From assembly GCA_025728385.1 (NCBI GenBank), contig JAOBJV010000006.1:1-38210 (forward strand): a stretch of 38,210 nt of DNA, read 5' to 3'. The translations under genes were made by a program, and so were the position numbers. Origin of the DNA: Lightella neohaematopini (GTDB lineage: Bacteria > Pseudomonadota > Gammaproteobacteria > Enterobacterales > Enterobacteriaceae). The stretch's first letter is position 1. Every line of letters begins with the position of its first letter. Of this stretch, positions 25,706-34,388 are shown piece by piece. Under the pieces are notes generated by a model. It did not search any database. It worked only from the letters and a program-made list of their open reading frames with translations, and was not told where the DNA came from.

Positions 25706-26770
25706 TTATTTATTTATATATTGTATTTGTTGACGTAATACATGATCCATTAATACAATTGCTAGCATAGCTTCAGCTACTGGAATTGCTCTAATACCGA
25801 TACACGGATCATGTCTTCCATTGTTAGATAAATTAACACTAATATTACTATAATTTATAGTTTTTATTGGTATCTTTATACTAGAAGTTGGTTTAATTAC
25901 TAAATTAATAATAATAGGTTGTCCATTACTAATTCCTCCTAAAATACCTCCTGAATGATTACTAGCAAAACCATTAGGTTTTATCTCATCTCTACTATTA
26001 CTACCTAACATATTAGCAAATTTAAAACCGTCACCAATTTCTATTCCTTTAACTGCCCCAATACTCATTAATGCATGAGCAATATCTGCGCTTAATTTAT
26101 CGAATACTGGTTCTCCTAATCCAATCGGTATATTTTTTGCTATAATTTTAATTTTTGCACCTACTGAATTTCCTGATTTTTTTAATGTATTTAAAAATTT
26201 GTTAAGTCTATAAATTTTATTTTTATTTAAGCAATAAAATTTATTATTTTTTATATGTAAAATATTTGGTGCGTTAAATTTTATATTACCAATTTGTGTT
26301 AAATATCCATTAATTATAATATTATGGTAATTTAATAAAAATTTTTTAGCTATAGCTCCAGCAGCAACTCTAACAACTGTTTCTCTAGCTGAAGCCCTAC
26401 CACCACCTCTATAATCATAATATTTATATTTCTTATGATAGGTAAAATCAGCATGTCCTGGTCTGTAAATATTTTTTATATATTTATATTCATGAGAATT
26501 ATATCCATTATTCATTACTAATAATCCTATACTAGCTCCAGTAGTTTTTCCTTTGAAAACTCCAGATAAAATTTTAATATGATCTAATTCTTTTCTCGGA
26601 GTAACAAAGTTAGATGTTCCTGGTCTTCTACGATTTATATCATATTGTAAATCTTTTTCACATAAATCAATTCCAGAAGGAACTCCATCAACTACAGCTC
26701 CTACACAAATACCATGTGATTCACCAAAAGTAGTTACACGAAATAATTGACCAATACTATTTCCAGCCAT
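25706..26770 (-). CDS. aroC: Chorismate synthase
   Basis: AroC removes phosphate from EPSP to give chorismate, the last step of the shikimate pathway, using reduced FMN as catalyst. The three family signatures are present: GESHGICVGAVVDGVPSG near the N-terminus, YRGGGRASARETVVRVAAGA in the middle, and GRHDPCIGIRAIPVAEAM near the end; RPGHADF and SNHSGGILGGISNG bind substrate and FMN. The length is 354 against 361. Together with aroF and aroQ in this window it argues for a working chorismate pathway. It follows prmB by 29 bases on the same strand, as in E. coli. Confidence 0.97.
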   Translation of the reverse strand: MAGNSIGQLFRVTTFGESHGICVGAVVDGVPSGIDLCEKDLQYDINRRRPGTSNFVTPRKELDHIKILSGVFKGKTTGASIGLLVMNNGYNSHEYKYIKNIYRPGHADFTYHKKYKYYDYRGGGRASARETVVRVAAGAIAKKFLLNYHNIIINGYLTQIGNIKFNAPNILHIKNNKFYCLNKNKIYRLNKFLNTLKKSGNSVGAKIKIIAKNIPIGLGEPVFDKLSADIAHALMSIGAVKGIEIGDGFKFANMLGSNSRDEIKPNGFASNHSGGILGGISNGQPIIINLVIKPTSSIKIPIKTINYSNISVNLSNNGRHDPCIGIRAIPVAEAMLAIVLMDHVLRQQIQYINK

Positions 26771-26799
26771 ATATCAAATTATTTTGTTTTTTATTAAAT

Positions 26800-27714
26800 T
26801 TAAATAGTTTTAAAATAGTCTTTATAAAATAATAATTGTTTTTTTGTTAAATAAAAAATATTACTATCGTATATTTTAATCCAATTAAATAATATCTTTG
26901 GATATTGTTTAATTAATTTATATTTGTTTGTTCCTACTTCACAAAGTAATAATCCATTTTTACGCAAATACTTACTTGAGTAAGATATAATTTTTTTTAT
27001 TATACATAAACTACTATTACCAGATAATAAACTAACTACTGGTTCATAACAAAATTCTTTTGGTAAACAATTAATTTCTTTTTTACTTATATATGGTGGA
27101 TTTGCTATAATTAAATCATATTGATTATTAGGTGATAATACTTGAAATAAATCTGAACAAATTGGTGTAATTTTTTTATCTAAATTATAATTATGTATAT
27201 TTATTTCAGCTACATCTAGAGCGTCATAAGATATATCTATTGCATCAACTAAAATATTTTTGTATATATTAGTCATTAGTATAGCAAGACAACCACTTCC
27301 AGTACACATATCTAATATATACTTAGGCTTAAATTTTAATATATTAGAAAATTTATCAATAATTAATTTTCCTATTGGTGATCTTGGAATAATTACATTA
27401 CGATTGATAAATAATTCTAATCCATAATACCAGGCTATGTTAGTTAAATATGGTACTGGTATACGTTTATTAATACGAAAATTAACTAAATTAAATATAT
27501 AATCTTTTTCTTTTGAAGTTAATTTAGCATGATATACTTCTTTTGGTGTATCTGTAGATAAATTTAAACTACTAAATACTAAATAAAAGGCTTCATCCCA
27601 AGAATTACTGGTTCCATGACCGTAATAAACATTTGAATTATTTAATTTACTAGAAATCCATCTTATCATATCCAATATAGAATATAATTCTTTTGTCTCT
27701 ATTTTTGATAACAT
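26800..27714 (-). CDS. prmB: Ribosomal protein L3 glutamine methyltransferase
   Basis: PrmB N5-methylates a glutamine of ribosomal protein L3, helping 50S assembly. The SAM-binding motif ILDMCTGSGCLAI is at residues 133-145, and the catalytic NPPY motif, which recognises the glutamine amide, at 205-208. The N-terminal region (YGHGTSNSWDEAFYLV, IPVPYLTNIAWYYG, VIIPRSPIG) is specific to PrmB and separates it from the release-factor methylase PrmC. The length is 304 against 310. Its position just upstream of aroC is the E. coli arrangement. Some strongly reduced genomes lose it, so its retention suggests less extreme erosion. Confidence 0.94.
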   Translation of the reverse strand: MLSKIETKELYSILDMIRWISSKLNNSNVYYGHGTSNSWDEAFYLVFSSLNLSTDTPKEVYHAKLTSKEKDYIFNLVNFRINKRIPVPYLTNIAWYYGLELFINRNVIIPRSPIGKLIIDKFSNILKFKPKYILDMCTGSGCLAILMTNIYKNILVDAIDISYDALDVAEINIHNYNLDKKITPICSDLFQVLSPNNQYDLIIANPPYISKKEINCLPKEFCYEPVVSLLSGNSSLCIIKKIISYSSKYLRKNGLLLCEVGTNKYKLIKQYPKILFNWIKIYDSNIFYLTKKQLLFYKDYFKTI

Positions 27715-28131
27715 GTATAAATAAAAATTTATTAATAACTACGTTAGTAATTAATATCGATTAATATATAATATAATTAACTATATAACAGAGTAATTAT
27801 ATATATAGTTATTGATTATGTAAATATTAAACTAAATAGCGTAATTTAAAAATTATCATATTTATTCAATAATATAATAATTTTAAAAAAATTAATTATA
27901 CTTAATATTTTATTAATACTTAATTAAGTAATTATAGTGTAGAATATGTTTATTTTTACAAAATACATTAATATTAGTTTTTCATTGTATTACTTTAGTA
28001 AGTTTTATTTTTGATGTTTATGAAATTTTATAATAATTAATATAATAATTATCTTAATTAATATATTATATTAGTAATAATTATTATTTTTATATTATTT
28101 TAAGTAAAAATATTTTGGTAGCGAGACATTT
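27715..28131. other. 417-base gap between divergent prmB and nupC, no gene seen
   Basis: This is the longest stretch with no coding signal. All six frames are broken by stops; the best is a 22-codon frame at 27946-28014, which I do not believe. It must hold the promoters for prmB and nupC, but TATAAT-like hexamers are so frequent that none can be singled out. A perfect 14-base palindrome TACTTAATTAAGTA sits at 27917-27930. No tRNA-like or hairpin RNA is evident. Confidence 0.5.
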
Positions 28132-29322
28132 ATGTTTTTTAATTTTTTACATTTTTTGTTAACTATTATTATAATAATATTTTTAACTACAGTATTAAAC
28201 AAAAAACGTAGAGAAATTAGAGTAAGATTTATATTACAATTATTATTAATAGAAATTTTATTAGCATATATATTATTACATTCATCAGTTGGATTAATAT
28301 TAATAAGTTTATTATCAAGTATTTTTAATAAATTATTAACTTTTGCTTTTTCAGGTACTGAATTTGTATTCGGTGGTATGTATAAATATAAATTAGCATT
28401 TTTTTTCATCACTGCTTTATGTCCAATTATATTTGTTTCTATGCTAATTGGTATTTTACAATATATTCGTGTATTGCCTATAATAATAATTACTATTGGT
28501 ACAATATTATCAAAGATTAGTGGTATGGGTAAATTAGAATCATTTAATGCTATTAGTTCTTTAATGTTAGGACAATCAGAAAATTTTATTGCTTATAAAA
28601 ATATTTTATATAAAATACCAAAGAATCGTATGTATAATATGGCTATTACAGCTATGTCAACAGTATCCATGTCTATTATTGGTTCCTATATAAGAATACT
28701 TTCTCCAAGATATGTAATTACTGCAATTATTTTAAATATATTCAGTACTTTTATTATTTTATTATTATTAAACCCATATAATATAAATTATGAAGATGAT
28801 ATTAATATTAAAAATTTACATGAAAATAAAGGTTTTTTTGAAATGTTAAGTGATTACATTATAACTGGTTTTAAGGTAGCTATTATAATAGCAGCTATGT
28901 TAATAGGTTTTATATCATTAATATCTATGATAAATTATTTATGTAATTTAATAATAGGTATTAACTTTCAAGAGTTATTAGGTTATATTTTTTCACCATT
29001 TGCTTGGATTATAGGTATTCCGGAAAAGGATATATTAAATGCTGGTAGCATTATGGCAACTAAATTAGTATCAAATGAATTTGTTGCTATGATAGATTTA
29101 AAAAGAATGTCTAATAATCTGTCATCTAGATCTATAGGAATTTTATCAGTATTTTTAGTATCATTTGCTAATTTTTCTTCTATTGGTGTAATATCTGGAT
29201 CTATTAAGAGTTTAGATAAAAATCAAGGAGATACAATTGCTAAATATGGCTTTAATCTTGTATATAGTTCTACTTTAGTTAGTGTATTATCTGCTGCTAT
29301 TTCTGGAATAATAATCAAATAA
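28132..29322 (+). CDS. nupC: Concentrative nucleoside transporter NupC
   Basis: NupC is a proton-coupled inner-membrane importer of nucleosides (CNT family). The 396-residue product (E. coli 400) aligns along its whole length: MGKLESFNAISSLMLGQSEN, FIAYKNILYKI and AMSTVSMSIIGSYI, then HENKGFFEMLSDYIITGFKV and GSIMATKLVSNEFVAMIDL. The last two segments form the nucleoside and cation site. About eight to ten membrane segments with two re-entrant hairpins are expected. The start MFFNFLHFLL matches E. coli MDRVLHFVLA. It lies next to gltX, as in E. coli, convergent with it with eight bases between the stops. A 105-codon frame on the opposite strand inside it is a shadow. Confidence 0.95.
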   Translation: MFFNFLHFLLTIIIIIFLTTVLNKKRREIRVRFILQLLLIEILLAYILLHSSVGLILISLLSSIFNKLLTFAFSGTEFVFGGMYKYKLAFFFITALCPIIFVSMLIGILQYIRVLPIIIITIGTILSKISGMGKLESFNAISSLMLGQSENFIAYKNILYKIPKNRMYNMAITAMSTVSMSIIGSYIRILSPRYVITAIILNIFSTFIILLLLNPYNINYEDDINIKNLHENKGFFEMLSDYIITGFKVAIIIAAMLIGFISLISMINYLCNLIIGINFQELLGYIFSPFAWIIGIPEKDILNAGSIMATKLVSNEFVAMIDLKRMSNNLSSRSIGILSVFLVSFANFSSIGVISGSIKSLDKNQGDTIAKYGFNLVYSSTLVSVLSAAISGIIIK

Positions 29323-29330
29323 ACTAAAAT

Positions 29331-30740
29331 TCACTTTTTAATTAATTCAATAAAATTCTTTATTCTATCAATAATATTAAATTTTCCGATAATATAAATT
29401 ATTTGACTTAATGGTGGTGAAGCGTAATTATTAGTAACTGCAAAACGTAGTAGTTGATAAAAAATCTTTTTATTTTCTTTATTTAATAATACTTGATCTA
29501 AAATATTTTGTATTTTATACACACTCCAATTATTAGACTCCTTTAAATTTGACAAAAAATTTTCAAACGCATTTATAAAAATTAATTTATCTCTAATGTT
29601 AAAATTATTTAAATAACTTAAATTTAGATTAACTTTATTACTATATAAATACTGATAATTATCAATAATTTCTTTCATTGTACTACATCTTGATATAGTT
29701 AATTTCAATAAATCTTTTATTTTTGTATTTTTATCAAAACTTAAATTTAAAAATTTAGTATAGTTTATAAAATTATTAACTATATAATTAATTGATAAGT
29801 TATTCATATAGTATTTATTATACCATAATAACTTATTTATATCAAATTTAATAGGAGCCTTATTAATTTTGTTTAAATTAAATAAATTTATTACTTCTTT
29901 TAAATTAAAAATTTCTTTGTTGCCATATGACCAACCTAATTTTATTATATAATTAAGTAAAGCTTCTTTTAAAATACCATTATTATAATAATACATAACA
30001 TTATTAGATTTATTACGTTTAGATAATTTTTTACCATTATTATCTAATAATATAGATAAGTGAGCATAATTTGGTAAATTCATATTCAGTGACTTTAATA
30101 TATTTATCTGACGAGGAGTATTATTAATATGTTCTGCTCCTCTTATAACATGAGTGACTCCCATATCATAATCATCAATTACCGAACAAAAATTATACGT
30201 TGGTATATTATTTGCACGTAATATTATTAAATCATCTATTTCATTATTATTAAATGATATTTCTCCTCTTATTAAATCCTTAAAAATAACATAACCATTA
30301 TCAGGATTACGAAATCTTATTACATAATTAATACTACTATTATTAATATACCTTATATTTCTACAATGCCCATCATATTTAGGTTTAATTTTATTAATTA
30401 ATTGTGATTGTCTTAATACTTTTAATCTATTTTCTGTACAAAAACATTTATAAGCAATATTATTTCTTAACATATAATCAATAATAGAATAATACCTACT
30501 TAGTCTATTAGTTTGATAATAAGGACCATAATCCCAATTTATACCTAACCAAGTCATACTATCTAATATATGTTGTTTATAATGTTGTTTATTTGATCTA
30601 ACTACATCAGTATCTTCTATACGTAGAATAAATTTACCATTATTACTGCGAGCAAATAACCATGAATATAAAGCAGTGCGAATACTTCCAATATGTAAGT
30701 ATCCAGTTGGGCTAGGAGAAAATCTTGTTATAATATCCAT
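29331..30740 (-). CDS. gltX: Glutamyl-tRNA synthetase
   Basis: GltX charges tRNA-Glu; Glu-tRNA also feeds tetrapyrrole synthesis in many bacteria. The class I signatures are present: SPTGYLHIGSIRTAL (HIGH-like HIGS) at the N-terminus and KKLSKRNK (KMSKS-like). The length of 469 matches E. coli (471). Of the zinc site in the acceptor-binding domain, Cys99, Cys101 and Cys126 are kept, but the fourth ligand (His127 in E. coli) is Asn128. The C-terminal anticodon-binding half is the most diverged. It is divergent from tRNA-Val with a well-formed promoter upstream. Confidence 0.96.
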   Translation of the reverse strand: MDIITRFSPSPTGYLHIGSIRTALYSWLFARSNNGKFILRIEDTDVVRSNKQHYKQHILDSMTWLGINWDYGPYYQTNRLSRYYSIIDYMLRNNIAYKCFCTENRLKVLRQSQLINKIKPKYDGHCRNIRYINNSSINYVIRFRNPDNGYVIFKDLIRGEISFNNNEIDDLIILRANNIPTYNFCSVIDDYDMGVTHVIRGAEHINNTPRQINILKSLNMNLPNYAHLSILLDNNGKKLSKRNKSNNVMYYYNNGILKEALLNYIIKLGWSYGNKEIFNLKEVINLFNLNKINKAPIKFDINKLLWYNKYYMNNLSINYIVNNFINYTKFLNLSFDKNTKIKDLLKLTISRCSTMKEIIDNYQYLYSNKVNLNLSYLNNFNIRDKLIFINAFENFLSNLKESNNWSVYKIQNILDQVLLNKENKKIFYQLLRFAVTNNYASPPLSQIIYIIGKFNIIDRIKNFIELIKK

Positions 30741-30776
30741 TAATACTAATTTTTATATTTAATGTTAATATGTGTT

Positions 30777-30805
30777 ATAATATATCATGATGAATGATAA
30801 TTCAA
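30777..30805 (-). promoter_or_regulatory. Sigma70-type promoter of gltX
   Basis: Reading the minus strand: TTGAAT (30805-30800), a 17-base spacer, then TATTAT (30782-30777). The -10 element ends 36 bases before the gltX ATG, giving an expected leader of about 30 bases. Spacing is ideal, and both hexamers match the consensus at four or more positions. AT-richness raises the chance-match rate. Confidence 0.45.
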
Positions 30806-30830
30806 TTAATAATTTGTCTATTATTAATTA

Positions 30831-30859
30831 TTGACTAAAATAATAGTTAAATATATTAT
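30831..30859 (+). promoter_or_regulatory. Sigma70-type promoter of tRNA-Val (and mnmA)
   Basis: TTGACT (30831-30836), a 17-base spacer and TATTAT (30854-30859) precede the tRNA by 13 bases, so transcription should start about six bases before the mature 5' end. TTGACT is one of the few good -35 hexamers in the window outside genes. It lies back to back with the gltX promoter, 25 bases away. Confidence 0.6.
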
Positions 30860-30872
30860 TAATTAACATTAA

Positions 30873-30945
30873 AGGTGATTAGCTCAGTTGGTAGAGCACC
30901 TCTCTTACAAGGAGGAGGTCGACGGTTCGATTCCGCCATCACCTA
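30873..30945 (+). tRNA. valT: tRNA-Val (anticodon UAC)
   Basis: The cloverleaf is complete: acceptor stem AGGTGAT/ATCACCT, D arm GCTC...GAGC, anticodon stem CCTCT/GGAGG with loop CTTACAA (anticodon TAC at 30906-30908), T loop TTCGATT, discriminator A. It closely resembles E. coli tRNA-Val(UAC), which also lies divergently next to gltX. Two oddities: the 3' CCA is not encoded (ATTT follows the stem), so a CCA-adding enzyme is needed; and the T stem (GACGG/CCGCC) has an A-C mismatch at its second pair, where E. coli has G-U. The gene symbol is approximate, as E. coli has several copies (valT/U/X/Y). Confidence 0.96.
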
Positions 30946-30971
30946 TTTTATTTTACAATTTTAGTATTATT

Positions 30972-32066
30972 ATGAAAAAGAAAAAAGTTATTATAGGATT
31001 ATCAGGTGGTGTTGATTCTTCTGTTTCTGCTTGGTTATTACAACAAAAAGGATATTATGTAGAAGGTTTATTTATGAAAAATTGGGAAGATAATGATACC
31101 ATATATCAATGTTCTTCCGCTCAAGACTTATATGATACAGAGTTAGTTTGTAAAAAATTAAATATTAAGTTAAATATTGCTAATTTTTCCTGTGAATATT
31201 GGGAAAATGTATTCAGATTATGTTTAGTTTATTATAAGTTAGGTTATACACCAAATCCTGATATATTATGTAATAAAGAAATAAAATTTAAAGTATTTCT
31301 TAATTTTGCTTTAAAAAAGCTAAAAGCTGATTATATTGCAACTGGTCATTATGTTCGTTCAGTTATTACTAATAATAATTATTCTTTATTAAGAGGTATT
31401 GATAAAAATAAAGATCAAAGTTATTTTTTATATACTATAAATAATGATATATTAGAGAAAGTTTTATTTCCTGTTGGACATTTAACAAAATTTCAAGTAA
31501 GAAGTATTGCTAATAGAATTAATTTATCTAATGCAAATAAAAAAGATTCTACTGGTATATGTTTTATAGGTAAAAAAAAATTTAGTAGTTTTATTAGTAG
31601 ATATTTAAAATCTAAACCAGGGAAAATTAAATCTGTTAATGGCAACATTTTAGGTAATCATGATGGATTAATATATTATACTATTGGTCAACGTAAAGGT
31701 ATAGGTATAGGTGGTATTTCTGGCATGCTCAATAAGCCATGGTATGTTGTTGACAAAGATATTATAAATAATGTATTAATAGTTACTCAAAATCATAAAG
31801 ATAAAAAATTAATGTCAAATATAGTAATTGTTAATCAGGTAAATTGGGTTAATCAAAAAAAATTAAAAAAACCTTTGCAATGTACTGCAAAAGTACGTTA
31901 TCAACATAAAGATATAAAATGCTTAGTAGTACCAAATGAAAATAATCTCTTAGTATATCTTTATGAATTAGTATTAGCAGTAACTCCAGGACAATCAATA
32001 GTATTTTACTCGTCAGAATATTGTTTAGGCGGGGGTTTTATAAAAAGATGTATCTTGTGTGAATAA
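30972..32066 (+). CDS. mnmA: tRNA-specific 2-thiouridylase
   Basis: MnmA puts sulfur on C2 of the wobble uridine of tRNA-Glu, -Gln and -Lys, receiving it through the Tus relay from IscS. The ATP-pyrophosphatase loop SGGVDSSVSAW is at residues 11-21. The two catalytic cysteines are Cys100 (NPDILCNKEIKF) and Cys197 (DSTGICFIG). IYYTIGQRKGIGIGG marks the central domain. The length is 364 against 368. The frame is open back into the tRNA gene, but the ATG at 30972 gives the E. coli-like N-terminus. It begins 26 bases after tRNA-Val, so the two probably share a transcript. In E. coli mnmA is elsewhere, so this junction is a rearrangement. Confidence 0.96.
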   Translation: MKKKKVIIGLSGGVDSSVSAWLLQQKGYYVEGLFMKNWEDNDTIYQCSSAQDLYDTELVCKKLNIKLNIANFSCEYWENVFRLCLVYYKLGYTPNPDILCNKEIKFKVFLNFALKKLKADYIATGHYVRSVITNNNYSLLRGIDKNKDQSYFLYTINNDILEKVLFPVGHLTKFQVRSIANRINLSNANKKDSTGICFIGKKKFSSFISRYLKSKPGKIKSVNGNILGNHDGLIYYTIGQRKGIGIGGISGMLNKPWYVVDKDIINNVLIVTQNHKDKKLMSNIVIVNQVNWVNQKKLKKPLQCTAKVRYQHKDIKCLVVPNENNLLVYLYELVLAVTPGQSIVFYSSEYCLGGGFIKRCILCE

Positions 32067-32124
32067 AAAAATAATATATTTTATTGGTAAGATTAATTTT
32101 AAGATAGAATTATTTTTTATTAGA

Positions 32125-32140
32125 AACTATTTTAATAGTT
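32125..32140 (+). terminator. Weak stem-loop between mnmA and ffh
   Basis: AACTAT / ATAGTT arms of six bases enclose a TTTA loop, followed by GTTTTATATT. This has the shape of a rho-independent terminator for mnmA, but the stem has one G-C pair only. It lies in a 144-base gap that also must hold the ffh promoter. Confidence 0.25.
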
Positions 32141-32210
32141 GTTTTATATTACATTAATATATATTTAATATATTATTTTATAAAGTAATTTAAATAATTA
32201 GAATAATTAA

Positions 32211-33548
32211 ATGTTTAATAATTTATCAAATAAATTAAGTAAGATAATTAATAGTATTAGTAATAAAAGTTTACTATCTAGATATAATATTAATGATTCT
32301 ATAGAAAAAATAAAGATTACTCTCTTAGAATCAGATGTATCACTATTGGTAGTAGATGATATTATTAGTAGAATAAAAAATAAAATTAAACAAAATAGCG
32401 ATATTAGTTTTACTAATGGAGAACAATTTATTCATGTTATACATCAAGAATTAGTTAATACTATAAAAAATAATACTAAAATATCTTTAGTTGGTAAATC
32501 AAAATCAATATTATTGATTGGAGCTCCAGGATCAGGAAAGACTACCAGTACTATTAAAGTAGCTAAATTAATACAAAATACAGGAAAAAAAGTTTTAGTT
32601 ACTTCTATTGATATTTACAGACCTGCAGCGTTTAATCAATTAAAATTATTATCTAAATTAGCTAAAATAGATTATCTATTATTAGATAATTATCTTGATA
32701 CAATAGATATTATAAAACAAGTATTAATTTATTTTAAATTAAAAAATTATGATATATTGTTAATTGATACTGCTGGTAAAATTTATAACCATGACTATAT
32801 AGAAAATATAAAAATAGTGCATAATTTATTAGAATTAAATGAAATTATGTTAGTTACAGATGTTACTGTAGGTCAAGATATTACTAATTTAGCTAAAAAT
32901 ATTAATAATCATTTGTTAGTTGATAGCATAATGATAACTAAAATGGATAGTGATGCTAAAGGTGGTGCTATATTATCATTAAAACATATAATACATAGTC
33001 CAATAAAATTTATTGGTACTGGAGAAAAAATTAATGAAATAGAGTTATTTAATCCAAATAAAATAATAAATAGAATATTAGGTACGGTAGATACTTTATC
33101 TTTAGGTAATATTAATTATAGTCATTTAAATAATAAGTATAATAATAAAATCAATAATAGTTTTAATTTATCTGATTTTCTAAAACAATTAAAAAAAATT
33201 AATAGAATTAGTGGTATAAATGGTATCTTAAGTAAGATACCAGGTGTTGCTAATGTATTTGATAATATCAGACATGGTATTAATAATATTGATACTAAAT
33301 TTTTGATTAAAGCAGAAGCTATTATAAATTCAATGACTGATTTAGAAAGAAATAATCCACTCATAATAAAAAGTTCTCATAAAAAACGTATATCTAAAGG
33401 TTCTGGTGTTAATATTCAAGATATTAATATATTATTAAAACAATTTTTTTTAGTTCAAAAAACGATAAAAAAAGTGAAAAATAATAATTTTTTAAAAATA
33501 TTAAAAAATGTGAATAAATTAGTTGCAAGCAAATTTTATAAAAGATAG
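32211..33548 (+). CDS. ffh: Signal recognition particle GTPase Ffh (SRP54)
   Basis: Ffh binds 4.5S RNA and signal sequences of nascent membrane proteins and delivers ribosomes to FtsY. The N and G domains (1-295) have P-loop GAPGSGKTT (104-112), IDIYRPAAFNQL, DTAGK (186-190) and TKMD (243-246). Two GTPase motifs deviate: DTAGR has become DTAGK, and TKxDGDA reads TKMDSDA. The M domain (about 318-445) retains the RNA-binding helix region SKGSGVNIQDINILLKQF. It contains a single methionine (Met375), while E. coli has many, which give the domain its name and line the signal-sequence groove. The length is 445 against 453. It heads the ffh-rpsP-rimM-trmD-rplS block in E. coli order. Confidence 0.95.
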   Translation: MFNNLSNKLSKIINSISNKSLLSRYNINDSIEKIKITLLESDVSLLVVDDIISRIKNKIKQNSDISFTNGEQFIHVIHQELVNTIKNNTKISLVGKSKSILLIGAPGSGKTTSTIKVAKLIQNTGKKVLVTSIDIYRPAAFNQLKLLSKLAKIDYLLLDNYLDTIDIIKQVLIYFKLKNYDILLIDTAGKIYNHDYIENIKIVHNLLELNEIMLVTDVTVGQDITNLAKNINNHLLVDSIMITKMDSDAKGGAILSLKHIIHSPIKFIGTGEKINEIELFNPNKIINRILGTVDTLSLGNINYSHLNNKYNNKINNSFNLSDFLKQLKKINRISGINGILSKIPGVANVFDNIRHGINNIDTKFLIKAEAIINSMTDLERNNPLIIKSSHKKRISKGSGVNIQDINILLKQFFLVQKTIKKVKNNNFLKILKNVNKLVASKFYKR

Positions 33549-33585
33549 ATTATTGTAAATAAAATATTTTGGTGAAATTATAATT

Positions 33586-33828
33586 ATGGTAAAAATTAGA
33601 TTATCCCGTTGTGGAATAAGAAAAAAACCATTTTATCATGTTATTGTTACTGACGCGAGAAATCCTCGTGATGGTCGTTTTATTGAACGTATTGGATTTT
33701 TTAATCCAATAATAAATACAAATAATTCAGTATATATAAACATCAATCGTTTAAAATATTGGAAGTCTTGTGGTGCTTCTATATCAAAGAGAGTTTTATA
33801 TATATTGAATAATTATTATAATAATTAA
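33586..33828 (+). CDS. rpsP: 30S ribosomal protein S16
   Basis: S16 binds 16S rRNA early in assembly of the 30S body. The 80-residue product (E. coli 82) begins MVKIRLSRCGIRKKPFYHVI, with ARNPRDGRFIERIGFFNP following, both family hallmarks. A GGTGA eleven bases upstream of the ATG is a weak ribosome-binding sequence. It is the first gene of the four-gene rpsP-rimM-trmD-rplS operon and follows ffh by 37 bases. Confidence 0.97.
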   Translation: MVKIRLSRCGIRKKPFYHVIVTDARNPRDGRFIERIGFFNPIINTNNSVYININRLKYWKSCGASISKRVLYILNNYYNN

Positions 33829-33834
33829 TTTTTA

Positions 33835-34377
33835 ATGATATATAAATTAAATAGTCCAACAATAGTTGGTCAAATAAGATCAACTTATGGAATACTTGGA
33901 TGGTTAAAAATATGTTCTTTTACAAAAAGAAAGATGGACATCTTTTCTTATCAGCCATTTTTTGTTAAAAATACTAATACTAATAATAATTGGAGAAAAT
34001 TAAAGATTAATTCTTGGAAATTTAATAAAAATTATATAATATTAAAAATTAATAATATTAATAATAAAGAAAAAGCTAGATTATTAACTAATTGTTATAT
34101 TTTCATTGATAAAAAACAATTACCAGTGTTAAGTAACAACGAATACTATTGGGTAGATATTATTGGTTTAAAAGTAATAAATATAGAAAATTATTTTTTA
34201 GGTGTGGTTTCTAATATTATAGAAACTAAAGCTAATGATGTTTTAATTGTTAAAAAAAATATTGATGACTATTTTAATATTTATGAAAGATTTATTCCCT
34301 ATTTGCATAATAGAGTTATAAAAAAAATAGATATAAAAAATAAAATTATAATTGTTATTTGGGATCCTAGATATTAG
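33835..34377 (+). CDS. rimM: Ribosome maturation factor RimM
   Basis: RimM assists maturation of the 30S head by binding S19. The 180-residue product (E. coli 182) has the N-terminal barrel (VGQIRSTYGILGWLKICSFT) and a C-terminal PRC-like barrel with YYWVDIIGLKVIN and a final FIPYLHNRVIKKIDI. Divergence is high in the middle, but length, domain order and position between rpsP and trmD agree. It begins six bases after rpsP stops. Confidence 0.95.
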   Translation: MIYKLNSPTIVGQIRSTYGILGWLKICSFTKRKMDIFSYQPFFVKNTNTNNNWRKLKINSWKFNKNYIILKINNINNKEKARLLTNCYIFIDKKQLPVLSNNEYYWVDIIGLKVINIENYFLGVVSNIIETKANDVLIVKKNIDDYFNIYERFIPYLHNRVIKKIDIKNKIIIVIWDPRY

Positions 34378-34388
34378 TATTATTATTT

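Noticed and set aside
27946..28014. 22-codon frame upstream of nupC
   Set aside because: Too short, composed of the commonest AT-rich codons, and with no ribosome-binding site.
28095..28412. 105-codon minus-strand frame overlapping the start of nupC
   Set aside because: It lies antisense to a clearly conserved NupC N-terminus and matches no family; a shadow of the AT-rich coding strand.
30888..30971. 5' extension of the mnmA frame into tRNA-Val
   Set aside because: The frame is open by chance through the tRNA; the ATG at 30972 gives the family N-terminus.
33122..33364. 80-codon minus-strand frame inside ffh
   Set aside because: Antisense to the Ffh M domain, no family resemblance and no start signal.
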